Origin: Acidimicrobiaceae bacterium
Lineage (GTDB): Bacteria > Actinomycetota > Acidimicrobiia > Acidimicrobiales > RAAP-2
DNA: 64,000 nucleotides
Assembly (NCBI GenBank): GCA_003132165.1
Contig: PKWW01000050.1
Span: 11,612 to 75,611, forward strand
Direction: 5' to 3'
Shown: in pieces, positions 45,104 to 53,697 of the stretch
How the letters are laid out: every line of letters begins with the position of its first letter
Numbering within the stretch: position 1 is the first letter of the stretch
The notes under the pieces: model-generated
Seen by the model: only the letters and a program-made list of their open reading frames with translations
What the model was told of the DNA's origin: nothing
Databases searched by the model: none
Program-made: the position numbers and the translations under genes

Positions 45104-46810
45104 CTAGTCCCATAGGTTGCGGTAGCACATGGTTTCTCCAAGCAGTATGAGCGATTCGGGGAAGTACGGGTCCTTGAACGTCCCAAAGATGTCCCAGCGC
45201 TGAATGAAACGGTTCCGGTCGTCCAATGGGTCGAGCGTTCCCCTGGAGGAACTGACGTGGTGGACGAGTTGGACGCCGGGGACATAGACCACGTGGCGAC
45301 CGTCGGTCTGGCTGCGTAGGCAAATGTCGACGTCGTTCATGGTCACTTTCAGATGTTCGTCCATGCCACCGAGTGACTGCCACAATTCGCGACGGACCAT
45401 CTGCACGGCACCGGTCACCGCGGCGACGTCGCGCGTGGCGACGCTGAACTCGTCGGCGTGGGGGTAATTGGAGTCGGTGCGCAGGTGCTGGGGATACGGG
45501 GAGATGACGATGCTCTCGTGCTCGCCGTGGCCGAACTGGTCCTTGAGGCAAGCCCCGACGATGCTCACGTCGTCAAGCGACGCAATCGACACCATCTGTT
45601 CCAGCCAGTCCGGTGTCTGAAGGACGGTATCGTTGTTCAAGGTCACGATGTACTCGGCGTTCGAGTGGTTCACGCCGCGGTTCACGATGTGGGCGTAATT
45701 GAACGGGCCCGGACAGGGGACGACGCGATATCTGGTGGTCGCGAAGAAGTCGAGTGTCGCCGGGTCCTTGGAGTCATTATCCAGAATGACGATGTCGTAG
45801 TTCGAATACGTGGTCCGGGTCTCGATGGCGTCGATACATTGACGCATCAGGTCGACGCGGTCGCGGGTGGGGATGATGATGTCGATGCTCGGCGCGGGCG
45901 TCGGAGTGTCGATCCTCCATTGCACTGAAGGGCCGAAATCGCCCGGCGACACGGTGCCGTGCCACCCGCGACGCGCGAACGCCCGCTCGACCGCACGTTG
46001 GGCCCCCGCACTCGTGTGCGATTGCTCGAACGCGACGTCGGGTCGACCGCAGGGCAGCACCGCGGGCACGTGGTGGAAGCGTCCCCCGCTCTCCTTGAGA
46101 CGAAGGTACGCGTCGTGTTCGAAGGCCCATCCGGCCTCGGCATCGAATCCGCCGAGGGCGCGCAGAACGGCGACGCTCAAGAGTGCGGGGCGTCCGACGC
46201 AGTTGTAGCTCAACAGTGTGTGCGGTCCCACGGCGGCACTCTTCAAGATCGGCCGCGCGGGGTCCGGTCCGGCCTCGTCGGCGAACACCACGTCATCGTC
46301 GGCGCCCGCAGCCCGAAGCAGTGCGTGCGCGGTGGTGCGCCGTTCGATTTCGGTTGTCGAGTGATCCACCAGCAGCAGCCAGATCGCGTCGGAGCGATTG
46401 ATGGTGGCGTTCAGAGTTTCAATCATTGTTACCGAAGAGTCAACGGTCTCGTCGAGCGCGAACACGACGACGGTCTCGGGCGTCGATGACGAGACGTCCG
46501 AGACGTCCACCAACTCAACGAGACCGGGACGGTAGTTGAACGGGAAGTAATCGGGCCGCACTTTCGGTCTTTCGTCCTTGACTCGTCGGGTACCTCGAAA
46601 CGACCGGACGATCTGGAGGAGGGGCCGACCGAGCACGCGTGCGACCTTGTAGCGAACCGTGTCCTCGCCGAGCATCCGCCCGAGGACACGTTGGAGCACG
46701 TTGCCCGACGCGGTGTGGATGCTGGCGTGAAATTTCGCCCATCGTCGCCTGATGTCGCGAAGAGTCAGCTCGGGTGTATCGTCGGAGTCAAAACGTGGAA
46801 AACCTGACAC
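45104..46810 (-). CDS. Family 2 glycosyltransferase with long N-terminal region
   Basis: 568 aa. The C-terminal ~290 residues form a GT2 domain: IDIIIPTRDRVDLMRQCIDAI near 300, VILDNDSKD, NYAHIVNRGVNHSNAEYIVTLNNDTV (NND metal motif), VTGAVQMVRRELW, NDVDICLRS, and HHVSSSRG. The N-terminal half is a second, weaker Rossmann-like region (VVVFALDETVDSSVTMIETL, TLLSYNCVGRPALLSVAVLRALGGF) that may be a degenerate GT2 copy. No signal peptide. Similar two-domain GT2 proteins act on rhamnan-type surface glycans. GTG start 46810; no clear promoter hexamer. Confidence 0.85.
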   Translation of the reverse strand: MSGFPRFDSDDTPELTLRDIRRRWAKFHASIHTASGNVLQRVLGRMLGEDTVRYKVARVLGRPLLQIVRSFRGTRRVKDERPKVRPDYFPFNYRPGLVELVDVSDVSSSTPETVVVFALDETVDSSVTMIETLNATINRSDAIWLLLVDHSTTEIERRTTAHALLRAAGADDDVVFADEAGPDPARPILKSAAVGPHTLLSYNCVGRPALLSVAVLRALGGFDAEAGWAFEHDAYLRLKESGGRFHHVPAVLPCGRPDVAFEQSHTSAGAQRAVERAFARRGWHGTVSPGDFGPSVQWRIDTPTPAPSIDIIIPTRDRVDLMRQCIDAIETRTTYSNYDIVILDNDSKDPATLDFFATTRYRVVPCPGPFNYAHIVNRGVNHSNAEYIVTLNNDTVLQTPDWLEQMVSIASLDDVSIVGACLKDQFGHGEHESIVISPYPQHLRTDSNYPHADEFSVATRDVAAVTGAVQMVRRELWQSLGGMDEHLKVTMNDVDICLRSQTDGRHVVYVPGVQLVHHVSSSRGTLDPLDDRNRFIQRWDIFGTFKDPYFPESLILLGETMCYRNLWD

Positions 46811-47034
46811 GTGAGTTCTTTCATTTGTCTGGTCCCAATATCTACAACCACCAGAGTCCCCGCAAATTTAGTTGAGCGATTGTCGTGGCCCCGATGGCAG
46901 GCCGGGACGCCTGAAGTTTCAAGGGAATTCCGAGAATTTGTCGCCCGTAAGGATTCTTCGCCCACTGATTACGGCGACGTGACGTTCGACCCGCCGGATT
47001 CGTTTGCGGTTCTCGCGAGTGCAACTATGGAGCC

Positions 47035-48012
47035 ATGGGAACATTTCGGTCGTTTCGATGGGTTGGTGTGGTTGCATTGTTCGCCTCAGTATTCGTCGGC
47101 GGTGCCGGTGTCACGACGCAAGTCGCGAACGCGGCGACGGTGCCGGTGTGTACTACGCAGCATTTCGTGGGTTCGAGCACGTTGAGTACGCGCCCGGGCG
47201 GCACGACCGTCCGGCTCGTTCTCACGAGCAAGTATTTTCCGACGTGCTCGTGGTCGAACCTGACCGCATTCCAATTTCTTACCGCGGGCGGGTTGGGCAT
47301 AGGCACGCCGATTTCGTACGTCGCACCGACGCCGACAGTGACCCTCCCGCCGACACCGTGGACGGTTGGTGACACCTTTCAAATCATCCAGAACCTCACG
47401 ACTGAGGAGGGGGTGCAGTGCACGCAGAAGGTCGCCGCCTACGTCGCGGTCGCCGGTCCCTCGGGCGGTACGCTGCGCATCAAGCTCCCCCAAACGGTCG
47501 GGGTGTGCGTGAGCGGTTCGACGCGATGGACCAGCCTCCAGTCGCTGTCATTCCCCAGGTCGTCGCGCTGTGTCGCGTCCGCCTTGAAGATCTCGCTCGG
47601 CCAATCCAACGGTACCGCGGGGACCATCTACTACCCACTGGTGTTCGCCAACATAAGTTCGAAGGCATGCACCATCTCGGGCGTGCCGAGCGTGCAGCCG
47701 ACGACCGGCGCGTTACCGGGCGTGGCGCACATCTTGATCGGGCCCAGGTCGGCGGCGACCAACTACAGCGCCGCCGGTTACGGCGATGCGATTCGTCTCG
47801 CACCCGGGGCCAGTGCAAGCGCCGCGCTCGGCGTTACCGACACCGGAAACTTCACACCATCGGCCTGCGTGGCGAAGAAGTTCGAGAGTCTGAGTGTAGG
47901 ACTGGCGGGTATTGGCGAGTACTGGCTTGGGCTGTCGTCGACGACCTGCACGAAGCGGGTTAGTACCAATGTGAGGGGAGTGGTCCCCACCGCAAACGGG
48001 CTTGCGCCGTAA
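47035..48012 (+). CDS. Secreted protein with C-terminal DUF4232 domain
   Basis: 325 aa. Signal peptide GVVALFASVFVGGAGVTTQVANAA (about 11-34). A Thr-rich N-terminal domain carries two cysteine pairs. The C-terminal ~160 residues match DUF4232: SRCVASALKISLGQSNGTAGTIYYPLVFANISSKACTISGVPSVQ, ILIGPRSAATN, and a late Cys pair. These proteins are exported and common in actinobacteria; their role is unknown. GGAG is only 3 bases before ATG 47035, a close fit. Divergent from the GT2 gene across a 224-base, relatively AT-rich gap in which I see no further gene. Confidence 0.8.
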   Translation: MGTFRSFRWVGVVALFASVFVGGAGVTTQVANAATVPVCTTQHFVGSSTLSTRPGGTTVRLVLTSKYFPTCSWSNLTAFQFLTAGGLGIGTPISYVAPTPTVTLPPTPWTVGDTFQIIQNLTTEEGVQCTQKVAAYVAVAGPSGGTLRIKLPQTVGVCVSGSTRWTSLQSLSFPRSSRCVASALKISLGQSNGTAGTIYYPLVFANISSKACTISGVPSVQPTTGALPGVAHILIGPRSAATNYSAAGYGDAIRLAPGASASAALGVTDTGNFTPSACVAKKFESLSVGLAGIGEYWLGLSSTTCTKRVSTNVRGVVPTANGLAP

Positions 48013-48033
48013 CGAAGCGAACGAAAAGTCAGT

Positions 48034-48050
48034 CGATCCCGAGGGGATCG
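48034..48050 (+). terminator. Hairpin downstream of the DUF4232 gene
   Basis: Perfect 7-base arms CGATCCC / GGGATCG with a GAG loop, 22 bases after the stop. No T-run follows, so it is at best a weak intrinsic terminator or an RNA 3-prime stabiliser. Confidence 0.4.
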
Positions 48051-48141
48051 TGCAGTGACCGAGCGGTGCTGCGCCACCATGTTACATTTCGACTCTCGTT
48101 ATTTATTTGTTGAAGGTGATACCCACAAGAAAGAGGTAGTC

Positions 48142-49602
48142 GTGTCTGACGCCCTAAAGACCCCCGATGCCGGCGCGCCGGACAACTCACTTCGTTCGGG
48201 GGTCCTCGGTCTCTTCGACTCGATGATCATGGGTGTGGCGGGATCCGCACCCGCGTACTCCATAGGCGCGACGACGACTGCGCTCTTTGGCGCCGTGCTC
48301 TTCGGCGGCCCCGCCGCTCTCCTCTACTGCGGCTTCTTCATGTTCGGTATCGTCTTCGCCTTCAAGTACCTCAGTCGGGATGACTCGCACGCGGGTGCCG
48401 CCTATTCGTGGGTGCGTCGCGCCCTGCATCCGGTGCTCGGTTACCTTTCGGGCTGGGCACTCGTCGTCTCGGCGCTGATCTTCATGGTCATCGCGACCTT
48501 CCCCGCCGGGTCGAACCTTTTGAGCCTCTTCTCGACGTCGGCGGCGTCGAACAAAACCCTTATCACCATCTTCGGTACGGTGTTCTTCCTCTTGATGGTC
48601 AGCGCCGTCGCCGCGGGCGTGACCGTGACCGTGAAGGTACAGATCGTCATGTCGTGTATCGAGGTGTTCCTCCTGATGCTCTTCGCGGCCCTCGCCATCT
48701 TCCACGCGCACCACGTCAAGGCCTTCTCGTGGCACTGGTTCTCGCCATCTGTCTTTCACGCGCACGGATCGGCCGGCTTCGTTGCCGGGGCCCTGCTCGC
48801 GGCTTTCTACTACTGGGGTTGGGACGTCACCGCGAATCTGAACGAAGAGACCAAGAACGCCAGAAAGACATCGGGCACGGGTGGACTGCTCGGCACCATT
48901 TGCGTGTTCCTGCTCTTCGAGGTCTTCACCGTCGCCACCAATCTGGTGCTCACGCCAGCGCAACTGACGAACACCAAGAATGCGGCGGACATCCTGGCAA
49001 TTCTCGGTCAGGCCGTCTGGCACGGAACCGGGGGCAAGCTGATCGTGCTCGCAGTGCTCTTGTCCACTGTTGCGACCCTGGAGACAACGCTGATCCAAGT
49101 GACGCGAACGTTGTTCACCATGGGACGCGACAACACACTGCCCAAAGCACTGGGCAAGGTGCACCAGATCCGAAAGACACCCCTGGTGGCGACGGGCGTC
49201 GTGACCGTCGTGTCGGTGCTGTTGTTCGTGGGCAGCCAGTACGTCGGGTCGATCTCGACCATCCTCAATGACGGTTTCGCCGCAATCGGCCTGCAGATCT
49301 GCATCTACTACGGGCTTGCCGGCCTTGCCGTAGTGGTCCTCTACCGTCGTCATCTCTTCAAGTCGGTGGGCAATTTCATCTTCATGGGACTATGGCCACT
49401 GCTCGGTGCGATCTTCATGGGCTACGTCTTCGTTGAGGTGATCCCCACCTTGAACAGCACGACACTGACGGTTGGTCTCGGCGCCATGGCGCTCGGGCTC
49501 ATCCCCATGACGTACTACTGGATCAAGGGCAATCCCTACTTCGACACGCCCACGAAAGAGGACCGCCACGCGGTCATCGTGGAGTTGGAGCAGAACCTGT
49601 AG
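48142..49602 (+). CDS. APC-superfamily amino acid permease
   Basis: Membrane transporter, 486 aa from GTG 48142 with GAGG 6 bases upstream; the track start at 48055 adds 29 residues unlike the family. Twelve-helix APC layout: helix 1 MGVAGSAPAYSIGATTTALFG with the broken-helix G-x-A-P motif, AGAAYSWVRRALHPVLGYLSGW in helices 2-3, and FYYWGWDVTANLNEETKNARKTSG for helix 6. Most likely imports an amino acid or polyamine. The substrate is not set by sequence. A second APC permease is at 55417. Confidence 0.9.
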   Translation: MSDALKTPDAGAPDNSLRSGVLGLFDSMIMGVAGSAPAYSIGATTTALFGAVLFGGPAALLYCGFFMFGIVFAFKYLSRDDSHAGAAYSWVRRALHPVLGYLSGWALVVSALIFMVIATFPAGSNLLSLFSTSAASNKTLITIFGTVFFLLMVSAVAAGVTVTVKVQIVMSCIEVFLLMLFAALAIFHAHHVKAFSWHWFSPSVFHAHGSAGFVAGALLAAFYYWGWDVTANLNEETKNARKTSGTGGLLGTICVFLLFEVFTVATNLVLTPAQLTNTKNAADILAILGQAVWHGTGGKLIVLAVLLSTVATLETTLIQVTRTLFTMGRDNTLPKALGKVHQIRKTPLVATGVVTVVSVLLFVGSQYVGSISTILNDGFAAIGLQICIYYGLAGLAVVVLYRRHLFKSVGNFIFMGLWPLLGAIFMGYVFVEVIPTLNSTTLTVGLGAMALGLIPMTYYWIKGNPYFDTPTKEDRHAVIVELEQNL

Positions 49603-49712
49603 GACGCCCGGTTTCGCTTGACCCCATTGTCCATTTGGGGCCTGGTACCTCTGTTCGCCGCCCGGGCGACGGGTGGAACTAGGTTCGAAGTATCCACCAA
49701 GAGGAGACTCGA

Positions 49713-50594
49713 ATGGAACAAGACATCGTGGTCGAGGGCCAAGCGCCGGACGAGGTGTCGCCTGAAGTCACGCCGAGCGGCGCGAAGAGGTTCATCGTCC
49801 TCGCGGGCGTGCTCGCTCTCGTCGTGGGTGCGCTCGCCGTGGGCCTGTCCTCGTCGAGTTCCTTGGCGAACGCCGCATCCATCGTGCGCGCAGCGCTGGT
49901 GTCGAGCATCGGTGACAAGACGGTCGCCTTCACTTTGGACGAGCAGATCAGCGGCGCCGTGAGCGTCGACGTGACCGGCAACGGCGCCTGCGACTTCTCG
50001 TCGGGGGATTGCAACATGACGATGAACTACGGTGGTCAATTCGCCTCGATCGGTCAAGCGACGGCGATCTTCGCCAACGGGACCGCGTACATCTCCTTCT
50101 CCGGCGCGCTCGCCGCGCAGATGCCGACCCAGTGGGTCTCGCTTCCCCTGAACGTGAAATCAATCAATCAGTCGAGTGCACTCGGATCCTCGGAGAATCC
50201 GCTCGCGGGCCTGGCGGAGTTGGCCCAGAAGGGTGATCAGGTCACCGATGACGGCCTGGTGAACGGGGGCGGGACATCGCTGCACGAGTACACCGTCGCC
50301 GTGAGTGCGTCAGCGGCGCAGAGCCAAGCGTCCACCGCATTGAAGAATCTGCCTTCGTGGTTGTCCCGGACCGCATCGACGAGCTCGCTCGGCGGTGCCA
50401 CTATGCAGGTCTACATTGACAACGCGGGACAACTCGCCCGGATTGTCGCTCACGTGTCGGCCAGCGCGGCCGGAAAGAGCCTTGGTGTCGTCGAGACCGA
50501 GGTCATGACCGGCTACGGCGCACCCGTGTCGGTGACGGTTCCCTCATCCGATCAGGTGACGCCGGTAGCGAATTTGCTGAACGGCCTCACCTAG
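49713..50594 (+). CDS. Membrane-anchored LppX/LprG-like exported protein
   Basis: 293 aa. A short cytoplasmic N-terminus rich in acidic residues, then one helix (FIVLAGVLALVVGALAVGLSS, about 27-47) and an extracytoplasmic beta-rich domain. Pattern such as ATAIFANGTAYISFSGALAAQMPTQWVSLPL, and later AQLARIVAHVSASAAGKSLG, resembles LolA/LppX-like folds of actinobacteria that bind or carry lipids. There is no lipobox. Two cysteines (NGACDFSSGDCNM) probably form a disulfide. AGAGGAG precedes the ATG by 6 bases. Function is an inference. Confidence 0.7.
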   Translation: MEQDIVVEGQAPDEVSPEVTPSGAKRFIVLAGVLALVVGALAVGLSSSSSLANAASIVRAALVSSIGDKTVAFTLDEQISGAVSVDVTGNGACDFSSGDCNMTMNYGGQFASIGQATAIFANGTAYISFSGALAAQMPTQWVSLPLNVKSINQSSALGSSENPLAGLAELAQKGDQVTDDGLVNGGGTSLHEYTVAVSASAAQSQASTALKNLPSWLSRTASTSSLGGATMQVYIDNAGQLARIVAHVSASAAGKSLGVVETEVMTGYGAPVSVTVPSSDQVTPVANLLNGLT

Positions 50595-50618
50595 AAGTCA
50601 CCCTGGGCTCTGATCGAT

Positions 50619-51416
50619 CTAGTCCTGATCCTTGGGCAACCACCGGAAGGTGAACCTGCAGAGCAGTGCACCGATGACCGTCCAGACGCCCAGTATCAGG
50701 GCGGCCTTGGGTAATTCAAAACTGTGCGCCACCTCGACGCGTGCGAACGAACGAGGCAGGAAGACGCCGCGCATCGCTTGCGCCATCCACTTCAGCGGGA
50801 AGATCGTGGCGACGTCCTGCATCCACCGCGGAAGGTTGGCGTAGACGAAGTACACGCCCGAGGTGAACTGGAAGAACAGGACGAGCGGTGCAGCGAGCGC
50901 GGAAGCGGACTGCCCGTCCTTCGCGAACGTGGAGAAGGCGATCCCGAGTAGCGAGCTCACGATGAGGCCGAGCACGCTGATCCAGGCGAAGTCCAGCCAG
51001 AGTTCGGGCGACGTGGGCAACGTGATCCCGTAGCTGAAATGGCCTATCCCCAGGAGCGCCACGACCTGGAAGAAGTAGATGAAGCTCGAGGCGGCGAACT
51101 TGCCGGCGAAGTAGACGCTGCGCGGCATCGGAGAGCCGACGATGCGCTTCAGGGTACCGTTGCTGCGTTCCTCGGGAATCGCGATCGCGAGTTGCTGGAA
51201 CGAGCTGTAAAGCAGTCCCGACGCGAGAAGTCCCGCCACGAAGTACTGCGCGAAGGTGACGCCGCCGCCGAGTTCGCGGTTGTTGAAAACCGAACCGAAG
51301 ATCACGAGCAGGAAGATCGGCAGGAGCATCGAGAACATGACGGCCCGCTTGTTGCGCAGGAGCAGGCGGATCTCCCACTTCGCGCGACTGAGGTAGAGCG
51401 AGAACAGGCGCGTCAC
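50619..51416 (-). CDS. ABC-2 type transporter permease
   Basis: Six-helix export permease of 265 aa, pairing with the ATPase gene upstream. Starts SLYLSRAKWEIRLLLRNKRAVMFSMLLPIFLLVIFG, has the QLAIAIPEERSNGTLKRIVGSPM loop typical of ABC-2 (DrrB-like) permeases, and VLFFQFTSGVYFVYANLPRWMQDVATIFPLKWMAQAMRGVF near the end. GTG overlaps the ATPase stop by 4 bases. Probably exports a lipid, drug or glycan; substrate unknown. Confidence 0.93.
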   Translation of the reverse strand: MTRLFSLYLSRAKWEIRLLLRNKRAVMFSMLLPIFLLVIFGSVFNNRELGGGVTFAQYFVAGLLASGLLYSSFQQLAIAIPEERSNGTLKRIVGSPMPRSVYFAGKFAASSFIYFFQVVALLGIGHFSYGITLPTSPELWLDFAWISVLGLIVSSLLGIAFSTFAKDGQSASALAAPLVLFFQFTSGVYFVYANLPRWMQDVATIFPLKWMAQAMRGVFLPRSFARVEVAHSFELPKAALILGVWTVIGALLCRFTFRWLPKDQD

Positions 51417-52255
51417 GAGTCACCCTCTTCGAGGAGTTCGAGGTAGGCCTCTTCGAGAGTCGTGCGCACGATTTCCAGCCCGGGAATCTCCCCGTCGAAC
51501 CGCGCCGTCAGTTCCTTGACGACCTCGGTGGGAGTTGAGGTACGACGTTCCTGTACCTGCTCGTCGTCGTGCCAACGCACGACGACCGTGTCCTGAGAAC
51601 GGCTCCCCAGCTCGGCCGGCGTCGTGTCGGCCACTTTCTGGCCTCGGGCGATGACGATGACCCGGTCAGCGAGGGCGTCGGCTTCTTCTAGATAGTGGGT
51701 CGTGAGCACGATCGTCACGCCCTCGGACTTCAGTCGCTCGATGAGCCCCCAGAAGATGTGGCGGGCTTCGGGATCGAAACCCGTCGTTGGTTCGTCGAGG
51801 AAGAGCAGCTCGGGTCGACCCACCACGCCGAGGGCGACGTCGAGCCGGCGACGTTGGCCCCCCGAAAGATTGCCCGCCCGCTCGTCAGCCTTCTCACTCA
51901 GTCCGACGAGCGCAATGGCCTCGCCAATCGGTCGGGGATTCTCGTAGTAGCGCGAAAACTGCGTGACCGCCTCTCGCACGGTGACGTCGTCGAGGTCGTT
52001 GGCGTCTTGGAGCACGATGCCGATCCGCTGTCGCCAGGACCTCGTAGGGGTCGCCGGGTCGATGCCGAGCACCGAGACCTCGCCGGCGTCGCGGTGGCGG
52101 TAACCCTCGAGAATTTCGACGACGGTGGTCTTACCGGCGCCGTTGGGACCGAGTATGCCCACGCATTCACCGGTTTGGACCCGCAGGTTGAATCGATCGA
52201 CGGCGACGAAGTCGCCGTAGCGGCGGGTGAGGTCGGTGATCTCGATCGCACTCAT
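51413..52255 (-). CDS. ABC transporter ATP-binding protein
   Basis: 280 aa, DrrA-like ATPase energising the permease. Walker A GPNGAGKTT (near 35-43), Q loop, signature LSGGQRRRLDVALG, Walker B LLFLDEPTTGFDP, and switch His TTHYLEEAD. A C-terminal extension of about 60 residues follows, as in ABC-2 exporters. ATG 52255 is 6 bases after minus-strand TAGGGT without a ribosome site, so it looks leaderless. Divergent from the SDR gene. Confidence 0.95.
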   Translation of the reverse strand: MSAIEITDLTRRYGDFVAVDRFNLRVQTGECVGILGPNGAGKTTVVEILEGYRHRDAGEVSVLGIDPATPTRSWRQRIGIVLQDANDLDDVTVREAVTQFSRYYENPRPIGEAIALVGLSEKADERAGNLSGGQRRRLDVALGVVGRPELLFLDEPTTGFDPEARHIFWGLIERLKSEGVTIVLTTHYLEEADALADRVIVIARGQKVADTTPAELGSRSQDTVVVRWHDDEQVQERRTSTPTEVVKELTARFDGEIPGLEIVRTTLEEAYLELLEEGDS

Positions 52256-52261
52256 GAAGGC

Positions 52262-52267
52262 ACCCTA
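52262..52267 (-). promoter_or_regulatory. -10 element of the ABC transporter operon (leaderless)
   Basis: Minus-strand TAGGGT, 6 bases before ATG 52255. Confidence 0.55.
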
Positions 52268-52344
52268 ATAAGAATGCACCGGACTCGTTGCGGAACACCT
52301 GTTGGATTCTGGGCCGCTCTCGATGCAGGCCCGGCGGGCCTTCC

Positions 52345-52350
52345 TAGGAT
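52345..52350 (+). promoter_or_regulatory. -10 element of the SDR gene
   Basis: TAGGAT, 6 bases before ATG 52357. The spacer is GAGGTC, so a GAGG is also present, although very close to the start codon. Confidence 0.5.
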
Positions 52351-52356
52351 GAGGTC

Positions 52357-53124
52357 ATGGATCTGGAACTAAAGAATCGGGCGTACCTCATCACCGGCGG
52401 CACCGACGGGCTGGGCTTGGCCTTGGCCCAACGTCTCGTGTCCGAAGGCGCCCACGTGGCGGTATGCGGACGCGACGCCGAGCGGCTGGCTCGCGCCCAG
52501 GATCTGCTCGGTGGTGACGCCTTGTGTTTCGAGGCCGACGTCACCAAAGAGCCCGACATCGACGCCTTCATCGACGCGACGCTCGCGCGTTTCGGTCGAC
52601 TCGACGGCGCCGTGAACAACGCGGGACGATCGGCGGGCACTGGCGTTGCGACGTCCAGTGACCAGATGTGGCGAGACGACTACGAACTGAAGGTCATTGC
52701 GGCGCTGCACGTGGCGCGGCGTGTACTTCCAGCTCTCGAAGAGACGAGGGGTGCAATCGTGAACGTGCTCGCGGTCATGGCTCGCACGCCGCACGCGAAT
52801 TCGACGCCCACGACCGCTTCCAGGGCCGCGGGCCTCGCGTTCACCAAGGCGCTGGCGAACGAGGTGGGACGCAGGGGTATCCGGGTGAACGCGGTTCTCA
52901 TTGGACTCATCGAGTCCGGACAGTGGGAACGCGTGGCGGGCGGACTCGACACGGACATGCACGAGTTCTACGCGACGATGGCCGAGGGCTCGAACATCCC
53001 GCTCGGGAGGATTGGGCGTGCCGACGAGTTCGCCGACGTGGCGACGTACCTGTTGTCGGCGCGCGCCAGCTACATCACCGGCGTCGGCATCAGCATCGAT
53101 GGGGGCATGTCGCCCGTCATCTAG
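52357..53124 (+). CDS. Short-chain dehydrogenase/reductase lacking the usual catalytic Tyr-Lys
   Basis: 255 aa with SDR fold: cofactor loop TGGTDGLGLALAQRL, CGRDAERL, NNAGRSAG, and a C-terminal TGVGISIDGGM. The catalytic segment is unusual. Where the family has S then YxxxK, this protein reads VNVLAVMA and PTTASRAAGLAFTKAL, so the Ser, Tyr and Lys are all replaced. It may bind cofactor without ordinary reductase activity or use other residues. Convergent with the SnoaL-like gene, 5 bases between the stops. Confidence 0.85.
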   Translation: MDLELKNRAYLITGGTDGLGLALAQRLVSEGAHVAVCGRDAERLARAQDLLGGDALCFEADVTKEPDIDAFIDATLARFGRLDGAVNNAGRSAGTGVATSSDQMWRDDYELKVIAALHVARRVLPALEETRGAIVNVLAVMARTPHANSTPTTASRAAGLAFTKALANEVGRRGIRVNAVLIGLIESGQWERVAGGLDTDMHEFYATMAEGSNIPLGRIGRADEFADVATYLLSARASYITGVGISIDGGMSPVI

Positions 53125-53129
53125 GGCGA

Positions 53130-53552
53130 TCAGCCCTTCATCTTCTCGAGAACCTCGCCCATCTGTCGATGCACGAGGTTCACGGCCTGCAGGGGGCGGA
53201 TCATCACTCGGAACTCGCTGATGAGACCCTTCTCGTTGCACGTGATGATGTCCACCCCGTTGACGTACTTGCCTTCGATAGACGTCTCGAATTCCAGCAC
53301 CGCGTGTGATCCACTGATGACTTCTTTCGTGTAGTGGAACTTCGATTCGCTCGCAGTGGGAGCGGACGATGCTTCGCCCGGAAGTGCGACGCTCGCCGCG
53401 GAGAGGTACTGGGCGGTGATCGCCTTGCCCCGCTGGGGTGTGTAGACAATGGGGGAATAGAACACCACGTCGTTGTCGAGCAGGGTGTCCAGACCGCCCT
53501 CGAGCTCACCGCGCAGATGCTGGTGCCACCGTGCAATGACGTCTTCGATCAT
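53130..53552 (-). CDS. SnoaL/NTF2-like protein
   Basis: 140 aa, alpha+beta cone fold. Pattern MIEDVIARWHQHLRGELEGGLDTLLDNDVVFYSPIVYTP at the start and EFETSIEGKYVNGVDIITCNEKGLISEFRVMIRPLQAV near the end are typical of the nuclear-transport-factor-2-like superfamily, which binds small hydrophobic ligands. Function cannot be assigned further. GGGGAG lies a few bases upstream of the ATG, with TAACCT further up as a possible -10. It faces the SDR gene. Confidence 0.82.
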   Translation of the reverse strand: MIEDVIARWHQHLRGELEGGLDTLLDNDVVFYSPIVYTPQRGKAITAQYLSAASVALPGEASSAPTASESKFHYTKEVISGSHAVLEFETSIEGKYVNGVDIITCNEKGLISEFRVMIRPLQAVNLVHRQMGEVLEKMKG

Positions 53553-53685
53553 GTCGCTCCCCGTTTTGACGATGAGGTTAGTTCTTGGCCAAGCCCGACG
53601 CGTCGTCGGCTCCGTCGTTTTGCCACCTCGCCATCACTGCGAGTGGACCGCCGCCTCGATTTTGCGAGCCCTCGGCGATTGGCAG

Positions 53686-53691
53686 TAAGTT
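53686..53691 (+). promoter_or_regulatory. -10 element of the class III aminotransferase gene (leaderless)
   Basis: TAAGTT, 6 bases before ATG 53698, with no ribosome site. Confidence 0.55.
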
Positions 53692-53697
53692 CCGCCT

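Noticed and set aside
46811-47185. 124-aa plus-strand ORF in the gap before the DUF4232 gene
   Set aside because: Overlaps the start of the DUF4232 signal peptide in another frame and has no recognisable features; the gap is better read as a divergent regulatory region.
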